From CALACW01 sp963627915 (GTDB taxonomy: Bacteria > Bacillota > Clostridia > Oscillospirales > Acutalibacteraceae): a DNA stretch of 36,213 nucleotides. The stretch lies in the NCBI GenBank assembly GCA_963627915.1, contig CAVGCY010000048.1:1-36213 (forward strand). Direction: 5' to 3'. Position numbers and translations under genes: made by a program. Below, one piece after another: positions 23,109 through 31,830 of this stretch (its first letter is position 1; every line of letters starts with the position of its first letter). The notes below the pieces were generated by a model. That model saw only the letters and a program-made list of their open reading frames with translations, had not been told where the DNA came from and made no database searches.

Positions 23109-24473
23109 TTATTTTTTATAATGAGCGTCAAGAACATCGTCGCTTACTCGGTCGAGAAGCTCTCTCGGCAGCATGGACAGCAGCTCCCAGCCGAGGTCAA
23201 GCGTTTCGTTGATTGACCTGTTCTGATTGCCCTGGTTTATAAATCTTTCCTCAAACGCCTTGCCGAATTTAAGAAGAAGCTTGTCGTTTGCGGAAAGCTC
23301 TTCCTCTCCGATAACGGACGCAAGGCTTTTAACGTCCTGAACGCTTGCATATGAGGCGAAAAGCTGGTCTGCGAGAGCTTTATGATCATCTCTCGTGTAG
23401 CCTGCGCCTATGCCGTCCTTCATCAGTCTTGAAAGAGAGGGGAGTACGCTGACGGGGGGATATATACCCGTTGCGTCAAGTCCTCTGTCAAGAACTATCT
23501 GACCCTCTGTAATAAATCCCGTAAGGTCTGGAATCGGGTGTGTAATATCGTCGTTTGGCATCGTTAGAATCGGAATCTGCGTTACCGAGCCGTCGCAGCC
23601 CTCGACAATTCCCGCTCTCTCGTAAAGAGAAGCAAGGTCTGAATATAAATAGCCGGGAAAGCCCTTTCTGCCGGGAATTTCGCCCTTTGAGGAGCTGAAC
23701 TCACGCAGAGCCTCGGCATATGACGTCATATCCGTTAATATGACAAGTATGTTCATGTTGCATTTGAATGCGAGATATTCTGCGGCGGTCAGTGCGCATC
23801 TGGGCGTAATGATTCTTTCGATAATAGGGTCGTTTGAATGATTTAAAAACATTACGACCCTGTTCATAACGTTTGCATTTTCAAATGATTTTTTAAAGTA
23901 ATCGGCTACGTCGTTCTTAACGCCCATGGCGGCAAAAACTATGGCGAAATTGTCATTGTCGGAAATCGAAGCCTGTCTGACAATCTGAACGGCAAGCTCG
24001 TTGTGCTTCATACCCGAGCCTGAGAATATCGGGAGCTTCTGACCTCTGATAAGCGTTGCCAGGCAGTCTATTGAAGAAATACCCGTGTTAATGTAGTTTC
24101 TCGGATATACTCTCGAAACGGGGTTGATTGCCGTTCCGTTGATGTTCATTTTGCATTCGGGGAAAATTTCGCCGAGACCGTCCGCCGGTCTGCCGAGACC
24201 GTCGAAAACTCTGCCGACAATTTCGGGAGAAAGCGAAATTTCCATAGGCTTGCCCTTTAAAACGGTGCCGGTATTGGACATAGAAAGATTTTTCGTTCCC
24301 GCAAAAACCTGAATAACGGCTTTATCTCCCTCTATCTGAACGATTCTGCCCTGACGAACCGAACCGTCGTCAAGCCTTAACTCTACCATTTCTTCATAGA
24401 ATGCGTCTTCTACGCCGTCGAGAACGACAAGTGAACCGCTTATCTGATTAAGTCCTATATGTTCAACTAACAT
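23109..24473 (-). CDS. ntpB: V-type ATP synthase subunit B
   Basis: Non-catalytic nucleotide-site subunit alternating with A in the V1 head. The N-terminal beta barrel spans about 1-75; the nucleotide-like domain contains LPIFSGSGMKHNELAVQIVR near 150, a degenerate P-loop as expected for B. Conserved SSIDCLATLIRGQ, LTDMTSYAEALREFSSSKGE and GRKGFPGYLYSDLASLYERA follow. The 454-residue length is normal. AAAGGAG lies at the end of subunit A, 16 bases upstream of the start, consistent with coupled A/B synthesis. Confidence 0.96.
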   Translation of the reverse strand: MLVEHIGLNQISGSLVVLDGVEDAFYEEMVELRLDDGSVRQGRIVQIEGDKAVIQVFAGTKNLSMSNTGTVLKGKPMEISLSPEIVGRVFDGLGRPADGLGEIFPECKMNINGTAINPVSRVYPRNYINTGISSIDCLATLIRGQKLPIFSGSGMKHNELAVQIVRQASISDNDNFAIVFAAMGVKNDVADYFKKSFENANVMNRVVMFLNHSNDPIIERIITPRCALTAAEYLAFKCNMNILVILTDMTSYAEALREFSSSKGEIPGRKGFPGYLYSDLASLYERAGIVEGCDGSVTQIPILTMPNDDITHPIPDLTGFITEGQIVLDRGLDATGIYPPVSVLPSLSRLMKDGIGAGYTRDDHKALADQLFASYASVQDVKSLASVIGEEELSANDKLLLKFGKAFEERFINQGNQNRSINETLDLGWELLSMLPRELLDRVSDDVLDAHYKK

Positions 24474-24489
24474 TTATACGGTTCTCCTT

Positions 24490-26244
24490 TCATTCAAGAC
24501 TGTCGAATACCTTTGTTATTTCATCATTATATGAGTCGAATAATTCGGGTTTGTCATTGGGTATGTCGTATTTCATTTTTATTAATTTATCAAACATTCC
24601 CGAAGCGAGAATGCGCGAAACGGGGATTTGCTTTTCAAGGGCTTTCTGAGCGCAGGAATAAAGATGAAGTATCGTCTGCATCATCATATAATGCTTTTTT
24701 ATCGGCGTATACGTATCCGTCGGATTCGTTGCGTTCTGCTGTAAAAATCCTACTCTTATTACTCTTGCTATTTCAAGCGTGAGCTTCTGGTCGTCGGGGA
24801 GCATTTCCGAACCTATCAGCTTGACAATCTCCATGAGCTTTGTTTCCTCTGAAAGTATGTTCATGATTTTTCCTCTGAGAACCATGAAATCTTCAGCCAC
24901 GTTTTCCTCATACCATTCCGTCAGATCGGAAAGGTATTCGCTGTAGCTGTCGTTCCAGTTGATAGCGGGGTAGTGACGGGCATACGCAAGCGATTTGTCA
25001 AGAGCCCAGAAGCAGCGGGTAAATCTCTTTGTGTTCTGAGTAACAGGCTCCGAGAAGTCCGCACCCTGAGGTGAAACTGCGCCGATAACGGTAATCGAGC
25101 CCTCTTCGCCGCACAGAGTTTTGTAATATCCCGCTCTTTCGTAAAATTCCGAAAGTCTTGACGGAAGATAAGCGGGGTAGCCCTCGTCTGCGGGCATTTC
25201 CTCAAGACGTCCCGATATCTCTCTGAGAGCCTCCGCCCAACGGGAGGTTGAATCCGCCATCATTGCTGTTGAATATCCCATATCTCTGTAATATTCCGCT
25301 ATGGTAATGCCTGTGTAAATCGAAGCCTCACGGGCTGCAACGGGCATATTTGAGGTATTTGCTATGAGAACGGTTCTTTGAAGCAATGGTTTTCCGCTCT
25401 TGGGGTCGGTAAGCTCCGAAAACTCCTTAAGAGCCTGAGTCATTTCGTTTCCTCTCTCACCGCAGCCGACGTAAACTATTATATCCGCGTTTGAATATTT
25501 TGCAAGCTGGTGCTGAGTAACCGTTTTTCCCGTTCCGAATCCGCCGGGAATCGCCGCCGCTCCGCCCATTGCTACGGGGAACATTGTATCGAGTATTCTC
25601 TGACCCGTAACGAGTGGCTTTGAAATAGGAAGTCTTTTCGCTGTTGGACGGGCGTATCTTATAGGCCATTTTTGGCAGAGAGTAAGCTTGCGTTCGGACG
25701 AGTCGGGGCATTCTATCGTTACTATTGTATCGTTAACTTTATATTTGCCGTTCGGGACAACGGATATTACCTTGCCCGAAACAGTAGGGGGAATGAGAAC
25801 CTTATGCGTTATAATCTCCGATTCGGGGCAGGTTGCTATTATCGAACCGCCCTTTATTTCGTCTCCGGGCTTGACCGTTACGGTAACGTCCCAGAGCTTA
25901 TCATAATCGATAGACGGAGTGTTTACGCCTTTGGTAAGAAAAACTCCGCTTTTTTCGGCGATTGCCGCAAGGGGTTTTTCGATTCCGTCGTAAATATTGC
26001 CTATGATTCCGGGACCTAATGTAACGCACATGGGTTCGCCCGTGGAGATGACCTCCTCGCCCGGGTAAAGTCCGACAGTGTCCTCATAGACCTGTATTGT
26101 TGTGAAGCTGTCGGTAATTTTGATAACTTCGCCTATTAGTTTTTCTTTGCCGACATAAACCATTTCCATCATTTTAAGCTGTGTTTTTCCCTTTATCGTT
26201 ACGACGGGACCGTTTATGCCGTAGATTAAATTATTCGTGTTCAT
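24490..26244 (-). CDS. ntpA: V-type ATP synthase subunit A (catalytic)
   Basis: Catalytic subunit of V1 that hydrolyses or synthesises ATP. Walker A GGFGTGKT lies at 234-241 with Lys240, and the catalytic Glu263 is in GCGERGNEM. The family-specific non-homologous insert is at about 110-190. MMADSTSRWAEALREISGRL and the DEGYPAYLPSRLSEFYERAG segment are diagnostic of the A type. At 584 residues it is full length. The start follows GGGTGAG. It has 16-17 base gaps to subunits E and B. Confidence 0.97.
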   Translation of the reverse strand: MNTNNLIYGINGPVVTIKGKTQLKMMEMVYVGKEKLIGEVIKITDSFTTIQVYEDTVGLYPGEEVISTGEPMCVTLGPGIIGNIYDGIEKPLAAIAEKSGVFLTKGVNTPSIDYDKLWDVTVTVKPGDEIKGGSIIATCPESEIITHKVLIPPTVSGKVISVVPNGKYKVNDTIVTIECPDSSERKLTLCQKWPIRYARPTAKRLPISKPLVTGQRILDTMFPVAMGGAAAIPGGFGTGKTVTQHQLAKYSNADIIVYVGCGERGNEMTQALKEFSELTDPKSGKPLLQRTVLIANTSNMPVAAREASIYTGITIAEYYRDMGYSTAMMADSTSRWAEALREISGRLEEMPADEGYPAYLPSRLSEFYERAGYYKTLCGEEGSITVIGAVSPQGADFSEPVTQNTKRFTRCFWALDKSLAYARHYPAINWNDSYSEYLSDLTEWYEENVAEDFMVLRGKIMNILSEETKLMEIVKLIGSEMLPDDQKLTLEIARVIRVGFLQQNATNPTDTYTPIKKHYMMMQTILHLYSCAQKALEKQIPVSRILASGMFDKLIKMKYDIPNDKPELFDSYNDEITKVFDSLE

Positions 26245-26260
26245 TTTCTCACCCGAATAC

Positions 26261-26854
26261 TTATATATTTAAGCCTGAATTTTCGTAAAACCATTCCCTC
26301 TGCTCGTCAAGACGTCTGCTTATTGTGTCGTCTATAATAAGACTGAGAGAATCGCATCTGCATTTGACGCCTCCGACCTTTATGCTGTCGTCGGGAACGA
26401 ATGCGCATTCGTTTTTAACGCAATTTTTTAATTCGCCGGAATATTTCATATCGTCGGGTTTCAGGAAAACGGTAACGCTCTCATTCTTGCATACGCTTAA
26501 TGCATGAACAAGATTTTTTTTGAGATATTCCTTATATCCCTCTGTTTTTGTAAAATCGGTAAGCTTTTTCTGCGCCGATTCAAATACAAAATCCGTTATG
26601 CTGTTTCTTTTTTCAAGAATTTTAAGTCTGTATTCTTTTTCCTTTGCAGAAATAACCGTACCGGCTTTTTTGTTTATTTTTGCAAGCTCGGATGCGACTT
26701 TTTCGTTGTAAAGCGTTTTTGCCTGAGCTGTCGCTTCTGCCGTCGCCTGCGCTTTCATACGGTTCGCTTCGGTGATGATATCGACTCTGTTTTTCATCGA
26801 TTCTTCATTGATTGCATTGAAGAAGGCTTCTGTTTTTGACATTTTCGAGTCCAT
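26261..26854 (-). CDS. ntpE: V-type ATP synthase subunit E
   Basis: Peripheral stator stalk subunit that pairs with the small H/G-type subunit. The N-terminal half (about 1-105) is a charged helix rich in Ala, Lys and Glu (AQATAEATAQAKTLYNEKVA); the C-terminal half is a small alpha/beta domain (VTVFLKPDDM, VGGVKCRCDSLSLIIDDTIS, RRLDEQREWF) that contacts the head. The length of 197 is typical. The start follows GGAGGGA. It sits between F and A. Confidence 0.9.
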   Translation of the reverse strand: MDSKMSKTEAFFNAINEESMKNRVDIITEANRMKAQATAEATAQAKTLYNEKVASELAKINKKAGTVISAKEKEYRLKILEKRNSITDFVFESAQKKLTDFTKTEGYKEYLKKNLVHALSVCKNESVTVFLKPDDMKYSGELKNCVKNECAFVPDDSIKVGGVKCRCDSLSLIIDDTISRRLDEQREWFYENSGLNI

Positions 26855-26865
26855 ATAATCCCTCC

Positions 26866-27165
26866 TTACATTCCTATTGCCTCACGGACATATCTCGTGA
26901 GATACTCGTTATCCTGCATGCCGTGTCTGTCGGGTATGCGGGTAATGAGCGGAAGCTTGTATTTGTTTTTAAGAAAATTGATATGCTCCTCGCATTGTGC
27001 GTAAATCGTTTGAGTTACAAGGATTACTCCGATGTTCTTATCCTGCATGAGAGCGTCAAGGCGTGATTGTGCGTCCTCGGGATTATGAATTGTTACTCCG
27101 TCAATACCGGCAAGACGCATACCGATTTGAGTGTCGATATTGTCGCTGATAAGATACATTTTCAT
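26866..27165 (-). CDS. ntpF: V-type ATP synthase subunit F
   Basis: Small rotor subunit bound to D that helps couple and regulate the motor. At 99 residues it shows the Rossmann-like pattern of the family: MYLISDNIDTQIGMRLAGID at the start, the VILVTQTIYAQCEEHI strand-helix in the middle and PLITRIPDRHG near residue 78. AAGGGG precedes the start, and the gap to subunit K is 11 bases. Confidence 0.93.
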   Translation of the reverse strand: MKMYLISDNIDTQIGMRLAGIDGVTIHNPEDAQSRLDALMQDKNIGVILVTQTIYAQCEEHINFLKNKYKLPLITRIPDRHGMQDNEYLTRYVREAIGM

Positions 27166-27176
27166 AAGGACGCCCC

Positions 27177-27668
27177 TTAAATATTGTTGAGAACAAGTAT
27201 TGAAATAACAACGCCGTAAAGAGCGATTGATTCGCCCAGAGCAACGAATATAAGCGATTTACCGAATGATTTGGGATCCTCGCTCGTAGCCGCTATAGCC
27301 GCGGGTGCGCCTGCCGCAACGGCGATACCGCCGCCTATGCCCGCAAGACCCGTTGCAAGACCTGCTGAGAGAAGTCCGATAGCCTTTGCAAGTCCTCCGT
27401 CTGTTTTTTCGGCAGTTTCAGCCGTTTGAGCAGTATCCGAAGATGTTACGGTTTCCGCGGCGTCTGAGGACGCGGAATCGTTAACAGCCGATACGGAAAA
27501 TGCCATTGCCGCAGTAACGGCAAGAACAAGAGCGAAGGAGAAAAGATTTTTTTTCACAAGCGTTTTGCCGTCCATTCCGTCCGCTCTGTTTTTAACGGAC
27601 TTATAAACGATAAATGCAAGACCCGCTGCGGGTACAAGGAAAAGAATTACATAAAGAAAAGTTGACAT
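27177..27668 (-). CDS. ntpK: V-type ATP synthase subunit K (rotor ring proteolipid)
   Basis: Ion-carrying membrane ring subunit. The C-terminal half is a c-type hairpin: glycine-rich helix LATGLAGIGGGIAVAAGAPA (103-122), polar loop TSEDPKSFG, then VALGESIALYGVVISILVL with ion-binding Glu146. The N-terminal half is not a second c-type hairpin. It has a membrane helix (4-24), a basic loop, a signal-like helix (42-62) and a Ser/Ala/Thr/Asp/Glu-rich linker (63-90). I recall similar extensions in other Clostridia K proteins. Glu-Ser...Tyr after the carboxylate resembles Na-type sites, but the Gln usual in the first helix of such rings is absent, so the coupling ion is undecided. GGGAGG precedes the start. 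Confidence 0.9.
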   Translation of the reverse strand: MSTFLYVILFLVPAAGLAFIVYKSVKNRADGMDGKTLVKKNLFSFALVLAVTAAMAFSVSAVNDSASSDAAETVTSSDTAQTAETAEKTDGGLAKAIGLLSAGLATGLAGIGGGIAVAAGAPAAIAATSEDPKSFGKSLIFVALGESIALYGVVISILVLNNI

Positions 27669-27692
27669 GATAAAAACCTCCCGGTTAATTTG

Positions 27693-29687
27693 TTAATTTT
27701 TGTTTTCTTTGAGAATCGAGGAAACCGATAAAAACGGTTTTCCGCTGCCCTCAAAACATCTTGAGAACATCTCGTAAAATTCAAGTCTTAACGCCTGGAT
27801 TCCGGTAAGAAGTCCCTCCAGGGCTATTACAAGAACATTGCCGAGTACTACAACGAATATGTTTTTGCCCTCTGAAGCGAGTGCAAACACAACCATCATC
27901 ATACCTGCATGGACGAGCACGAACGCGCCGATTCTCAGGAAGGATACGGTATTGCTGAAATATGAGAGTACATATTCTATAAGCTCAAATATATTTTGAA
28001 TAAGAAAATCTCCCATGCTTTCCGGTTTCCAATCGGGTTCTCTGTCCGCAAGTCCGATAAGTATTTCTTTCATATAAAGAATGACCGCGCAGACAGCTGT
28101 CAGAACAACTGCGATTGTGTTGGGTATGAGCGTAATATCGGACATAAACTCAAGAATGAAATTTACAAGGCATATATAGAATATGATTCCCGTAATGCCG
28201 TTCGTGTCGAATAACGCAACTCCGATTTTATGCGCTTTCAGATTTACAATAACGTTTATAAACATGGAGGCTATGACGAGCGCAACGCCTATGCCGATTG
28301 CGAATATCAGAACCGTAGTTATGTTCTCCATAACGGCAAGGGGTTTGCTTTTAAGTCCGACGGCATGATAAAGCGGGTCTAACGCCTCCTCGTAGCCGAA
28401 GAAAGAGCCGAATATCAGTCCGAATACCATTGAGGAAATTCCGCATGGGATAAGAATCTTGCCAAGCTCCATTTTTTTGAATTTCCAAATCAGCGCGCCG
28501 ATTATCAAAAGCACAAGACCTTGTCCGAGGTCGCCGAACATCATTCCGAATATCAACGTATATGTAACAGCTACAAACGAAGTGATGTCGACCGAGCCGT
28601 ACTCGGGCATACCGTACATTTTTACATAGTATTCGTAAGGACGGACAAGCGGATTGTTTTTAAGCTTTGTCGGAGGGGCGTGTTTTTTATCCGAAACGCT
28701 GTATGGCTCGAATGTGATTTCCACGTCCTCAAGGTCGGAAAGCGAAGTTTTGTCCTTATTTGCCTCCGATTTCGGAATCCAGCCGACATAGTAGAAGCTT
28801 TCGCCGTTTACCGCGGCATATTTTCTTAATTTGTATATTTCCTGTAAATCGAGAAGGAGCGAATATGTGTTTAAAATCGTTTCGCTGTTTTCGTCCCATG
28901 TTCTTTTTATAATGCCGTCCTCAACGTCAAGCTGTTCGGATAAATCTTCGATTCTGTCGGCATTCTTTTTGATAATCTCGGCGACGGTTCCGTCGTCTAT
29001 ATCGATTGTCAGTTTTTCAAAATAGAGCGAAGCGAAAATCTCGTCTACCTTTTTTTCGTATTTTTTAGGCGTACAGTAAACGCCCCATATTGTGCGGTCG
29101 TCGGAGGAGCATGGGGTAAAGATAAATTTGCCGTCCTCCTCGATGACTTTCAGCTGTTTATACGCGTCCTTCGGCAGAGAGCCGAATCTTACCGTAAGGT
29201 ACGACGCGTTCAGCAGCTCGTCAATGTCGACATCGAGCTTCATAAAGTGACTTAAATTTTCCTGTTTCGATTTAAGCGAGTCTATTAATGCCGCCGTTTT
29301 TTTTCTGTTTTCGTTGTGAGCGATAATATCTGTTTTGATGTCGGCGAGCAGTCCGTTGACATTCGTAATAAGATTATCCGACATATTCGAATATTCCTTA
29401 AGTTTGCTCATATAATCCGCGTCGGGGGCTCTGTCCGTGCCCAGAACGTTTGACAGACGGCTTTCGTCGAGCGTTACTCCGGCGACGGACGCCGTGTCCT
29501 CGATATCGCGCAGCGTAAATTCAAACGGGCTTGCCTCGTTCAGAGCTACGTAACCCATCGAGGATGACAGAAAGCTCAGTGCGTCCTCCGGGCAGAAATC
29601 GTCCGCACCGAAAAGCTTTATTATAAAATCGTTAAGTCTGTCGGAGCTGCCGCTTGCCCTCAGGAGCATCATTTTTTCAATTGCCAA
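27693..29687 (-). CDS. ntpI: V-type ATP synthase subunit I
   Basis: Stator subunit forming the ion half-channels beside the K ring. The cytosolic N-terminal half (1-370) has long coiled-coil segments and a beta-rich head; the C-terminal half has about seven to eight membrane helices (from FVAVTYTLIFGMMFGDLGQG near 378). The helix with VSFLRIGAFVLVHAGMMM supplies the essential Arg of the ion path. The 664-residue length is typical. The start is TTG 29687: the family N-terminus MA-I-x-K-M begins here, and GGTGA lies six bases upstream, whereas the later ATG has no ribosome site. Confidence 0.95.
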   Translation of the reverse strand: MAIEKMMLLRASGSSDRLNDFIIKLFGADDFCPEDALSFLSSSMGYVALNEASPFEFTLRDIEDTASVAGVTLDESRLSNVLGTDRAPDADYMSKLKEYSNMSDNLITNVNGLLADIKTDIIAHNENRKKTAALIDSLKSKQENLSHFMKLDVDIDELLNASYLTVRFGSLPKDAYKQLKVIEEDGKFIFTPCSSDDRTIWGVYCTPKKYEKKVDEIFASLYFEKLTIDIDDGTVAEIIKKNADRIEDLSEQLDVEDGIIKRTWDENSETILNTYSLLLDLQEIYKLRKYAAVNGESFYYVGWIPKSEANKDKTSLSDLEDVEITFEPYSVSDKKHAPPTKLKNNPLVRPYEYYVKMYGMPEYGSVDITSFVAVTYTLIFGMMFGDLGQGLVLLIIGALIWKFKKMELGKILIPCGISSMVFGLIFGSFFGYEEALDPLYHAVGLKSKPLAVMENITTVLIFAIGIGVALVIASMFINVIVNLKAHKIGVALFDTNGITGIIFYICLVNFILEFMSDITLIPNTIAVVLTAVCAVILYMKEILIGLADREPDWKPESMGDFLIQNIFELIEYVLSYFSNTVSFLRIGAFVLVHAGMMMVVFALASEGKNIFVVVLGNVLVIALEGLLTGIQALRLEFYEMFSRCFEGSGKPFLSVSSILKENKN

Positions 29688-29714
29688 TTCGATTCACCAT
29701 CCTAAGTGACTGCA

Positions 29715-30761
29715 TTAATTTATACCGTTTAACATCGGCCGTACGGTATCGGACGGCAGCGAATATCTTATACATTCTATAATATGTATGATGTTGTTTA
29801 TCTCGTTTGCCGTAAGGTAAAGGAACGTATACATTACAACGTTCGGGTCGGTCGAGAATCGTATCTGTTTTGCGAATATTTCATATTCGTATCGATTAAC
29901 CGCGTCGTCAAAATCAGCCTCGGACGCATAATCGCAGATCTTTCTGTATTTTGTTCCCGAAAGTATTTTCATAAATTCATCCGTGTTTTGAGCCGAGGCA
30001 AGCGATATTTTCGTCTGTCTGTTCAGCTGCGAATATTTCGAGGCTGTCATCTGCAATATAAATTCTCTCGGAACGTCGGGGAATGCGATAAGCCTGTATA
30101 CGCCGTTTAAAAATTTCATATCGCTTTCAAGCGTAAAGAGCGTCATAATTTCGTTGCCGTATATTTCGCTTTTTTTTAATTTAAGAATTTTTACCAATTC
30201 TTCGCTTAAGAAGTTGTTAAACTCTATTTCCGCCGGAATTATAAAGTTGTAAGCATATTTTCTTGAAAATATTTTTCTAACCGTTTTTTCGTACGGCGTC
30301 GAATCGAGCGCCGATATAAGCTGCTCGGGCGTTCTGACCGTTGAGAGCTTGTAAAGGTCAAGCTTTGAATGCTCCTCATAAAAAACGGGAAGAGTGTAAA
30401 TATAACTCTCCATAGTGCCGGAATTTATGTAAGTCATAATACGCAGAAGCTGTAAAATATCGTTTCTTATAATATAAAATTCGTAAAAATTATTTCCGAT
30501 AGCCTTGCCGAAATTGCAAAACGTCATATATTTGTCGAAAAGGTTTTTATGAAGCAGCGATTCAAGCTGTCCTCTGTGAATCATTCCCGACGTAAATTCC
30601 TCGAAAATCGGCGCGTAATATGTTTTGCTCCTTAAATAATCGGCCGCCTCGGGAACGGAATGAAACGACATCAAATCGCTGTAATTCTGTTTGGTCAGAC
30701 TGTCGCCCCATACAGCCCTTGCTTTAGCAAGTATGTAATTTTGTGAAAAAGCCGTATTCAT
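29715..30761 (-). CDS. ntpC: V-type ATP synthase subunit C
   Basis: Funnel-shaped adaptor joining the central stalk to the K ring (V-ATPase d / AC39 family). The 348-residue, mostly helical chain has the three-lobed pattern of the family; typical segments are YILAKARAVWGDSL near residue 8, IIRNDILQLLRIMTYINS near 97 and the C-terminal YTFLYLTANEINNIIHIIEC near 314. The ribosome site AGGTGAAT lies within the end of the preceding small-subunit gene, whose stop is 2 bases before this start. Confidence 0.9.
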   Translation of the reverse strand: MNTAFSQNYILAKARAVWGDSLTKQNYSDLMSFHSVPEAADYLRSKTYYAPIFEEFTSGMIHRGQLESLLHKNLFDKYMTFCNFGKAIGNNFYEFYIIRNDILQLLRIMTYINSGTMESYIYTLPVFYEEHSKLDLYKLSTVRTPEQLISALDSTPYEKTVRKIFSRKYAYNFIIPAEIEFNNFLSEELVKILKLKKSEIYGNEIMTLFTLESDMKFLNGVYRLIAFPDVPREFILQMTASKYSQLNRQTKISLASAQNTDEFMKILSGTKYRKICDYASEADFDDAVNRYEYEIFAKQIRFSTDPNVVMYTFLYLTANEINNIIHIIECIRYSLPSDTVRPMLNGIN

Positions 30762-30763
30762 TC

Positions 30764-31078
30764 TTATTCACCTGCCAGAACCCGATTAACTATCGCCGTG
30801 ACCCATTCGTCCTTACTGCTTTTTGATTTCAAATCAAGCGATTCGATTGTATCCTCACAGTTCTTTTTTGACGAGGACAGACTTTTTTCCGTATCCGCCT
30901 CCGATTTCTTTTTAAGCTCTTCGATTTTAATTTCAGCCTTCTGTAATTTTTCGGCTGTAAGCTTCTGTTTGATATCGGCTATTTCGGCGATGGTATTCTG
31001 CTTGTACAAAAGCGCTTCCTTTGTTCTTTCCTGCGCTTTTTTTTCAACCTCAAGTATTTCCTGAAGAGTGCTTTTCAT
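30764..31078 (-). CDS. V-type ATP synthase small stator subunit (G/H-like)
   Basis: 104-residue coiled-coil protein, almost all Lys/Glu/Ala/Leu, fitting the peripheral-stalk partner of subunit E (called G or H in different systems). Heptad-like spacing runs from about residue 5 to 85 (EILEVEKKAQERTKEALL, then EKLQKAEIKIEELKKKSE). Sequence alone would not name it; position as the first gene of the operon, directly before subunit C, makes the call. The start follows GAGGTGA. Confidence 0.8.
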   Translation of the reverse strand: MKSTLQEILEVEKKAQERTKEALLYKQNTIAEIADIKQKLTAEKLQKAEIKIEELKKKSEADTEKSLSSSKKNCEDTIESLDLKSKSSKDEWVTAIVNRVLAGE

Positions 31079-31117
31079 ATGTAAATCACCTCAAATCCAT
31101 ACTCTCTATAATCAGTT

Positions 31118-31145
31118 ATTATATCACTTTTTTTAAACTTTTCAA
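31118..31145 (-). promoter_or_regulatory. V-ATPase operon promoter
   Basis: Minus-strand TTGAAA (31140-31145), 16-base spacer, TATAAT (31118-31123), about 40 bases before the first start codon. Confidence 0.65.
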
Positions 31146-31213
31146 CATTCATTTTTGCCAAATAAAGGTTTCGGAAAAAAATAAAATTCGTGATTTTTTT
31201 CAACAATACGCTG

Positions 31214-31243
31214 TTGAATCGACAATAAAAGGTATGGTATACT
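31214..31243 (+). promoter_or_regulatory. promoter of the YbaK-type gene
   Basis: TTGAAT (31214-31219), 18-base spacer, TATACT (31238-31243), divergent from the V-ATPase promoter. Confidence 0.5.
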
Positions 31244-31293
31244 TTTTATAATATAAATAACATATATGAATGATATGAATCGGATGTGTTAAC

Positions 31294-31767
31294 GTGTCAA
31301 TTGAAAAAGTAAAAAGGTATCTTTCAGAGTGGAATCTCGATTCAAGGGTGATTGAATTTGACGTTTCGAGCGCAACCGTCGGACTTGCCGCCGACGCTCT
31401 CGGAGTTGAGCCGGGAATGATTGCAAAATCGCTTTCGTTTGCCGTTGGGGACGAAACGGTTATTGTTGTTGCCGCAGGAGACGCGAGAATAGACAATGCA
31501 AAATATAAAGCCGTGTTTCACTGTAAGGCGAAAATGCTTTCCCATGACGAGGTAGAGCCGAGAACCGGTCACATGGTCGGGGGCGTATGTCCGTTCGCAT
31601 TAAACGACGGGGTAGAGGTTTACCTTGACGAAAGCCTTAAAAAATACGAAACGGTTTACCCAGCATGCGGTACAGCCTCAAGCGCAATCGGGCTTAGCAT
31701 TACGGAGCTTGAGGAATGCTCACAGAGTTCAGGCTGGATAGACGTATGCAAAATACCAGACGCTTAA
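31294..31767 (+). CDS. YbaK/EbsC-type aminoacyl-tRNA deacylase
   Basis: 157-residue editing-domain protein of the YbaK/ProX superfamily, which clears mischarged tRNA-Pro or related tRNAs. Key features are IAKSLSF with conserved Lys45, VVAAGDARID near 60, and the VGGVCPFAL loop near 95 that corresponds to the GGxxP substrate loop of the family. It is likely free-standing and cytosolic. The start is GTG 31294; a stop lies six codons upstream with no ATG between. The ribosome site is weak. The exact substrate (Cys- or Ala-tRNA-Pro, or another) cannot be read from the sequence. Confidence 0.85.
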   Translation: MSIEKVKRYLSEWNLDSRVIEFDVSSATVGLAADALGVEPGMIAKSLSFAVGDETVIVVAAGDARIDNAKYKAVFHCKAKMLSHDEVEPRTGHMVGGVCPFALNDGVEVYLDESLKKYETVYPACGTASSAIGLSITELEECSQSSGWIDVCKIPDA

Positions 31768-31793
31768 TAAACGAATATTTTTGAATAATATAA

Positions 31794-31826
31794 AAATCGC
31801 AGCCGACTTTTTATCGACTGCGATTT
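31794..31826. terminator. terminator between the YbaK-type gene and the peptide gene
   Basis: AAATCGCAG and CTGCGATTT form a 9-bp stem between convergent genes. T-rich tracts follow on both strands, stronger on the minus strand. Confidence 0.75.
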
Positions 31827-31830
31827 GATT

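Noticed and set aside
22481..31078. Second copy of an F-type ATP synthase
   Set aside because: All nine genes fit the V/A-type order and motifs; no F-type alpha, beta, gamma or delta genes are present.
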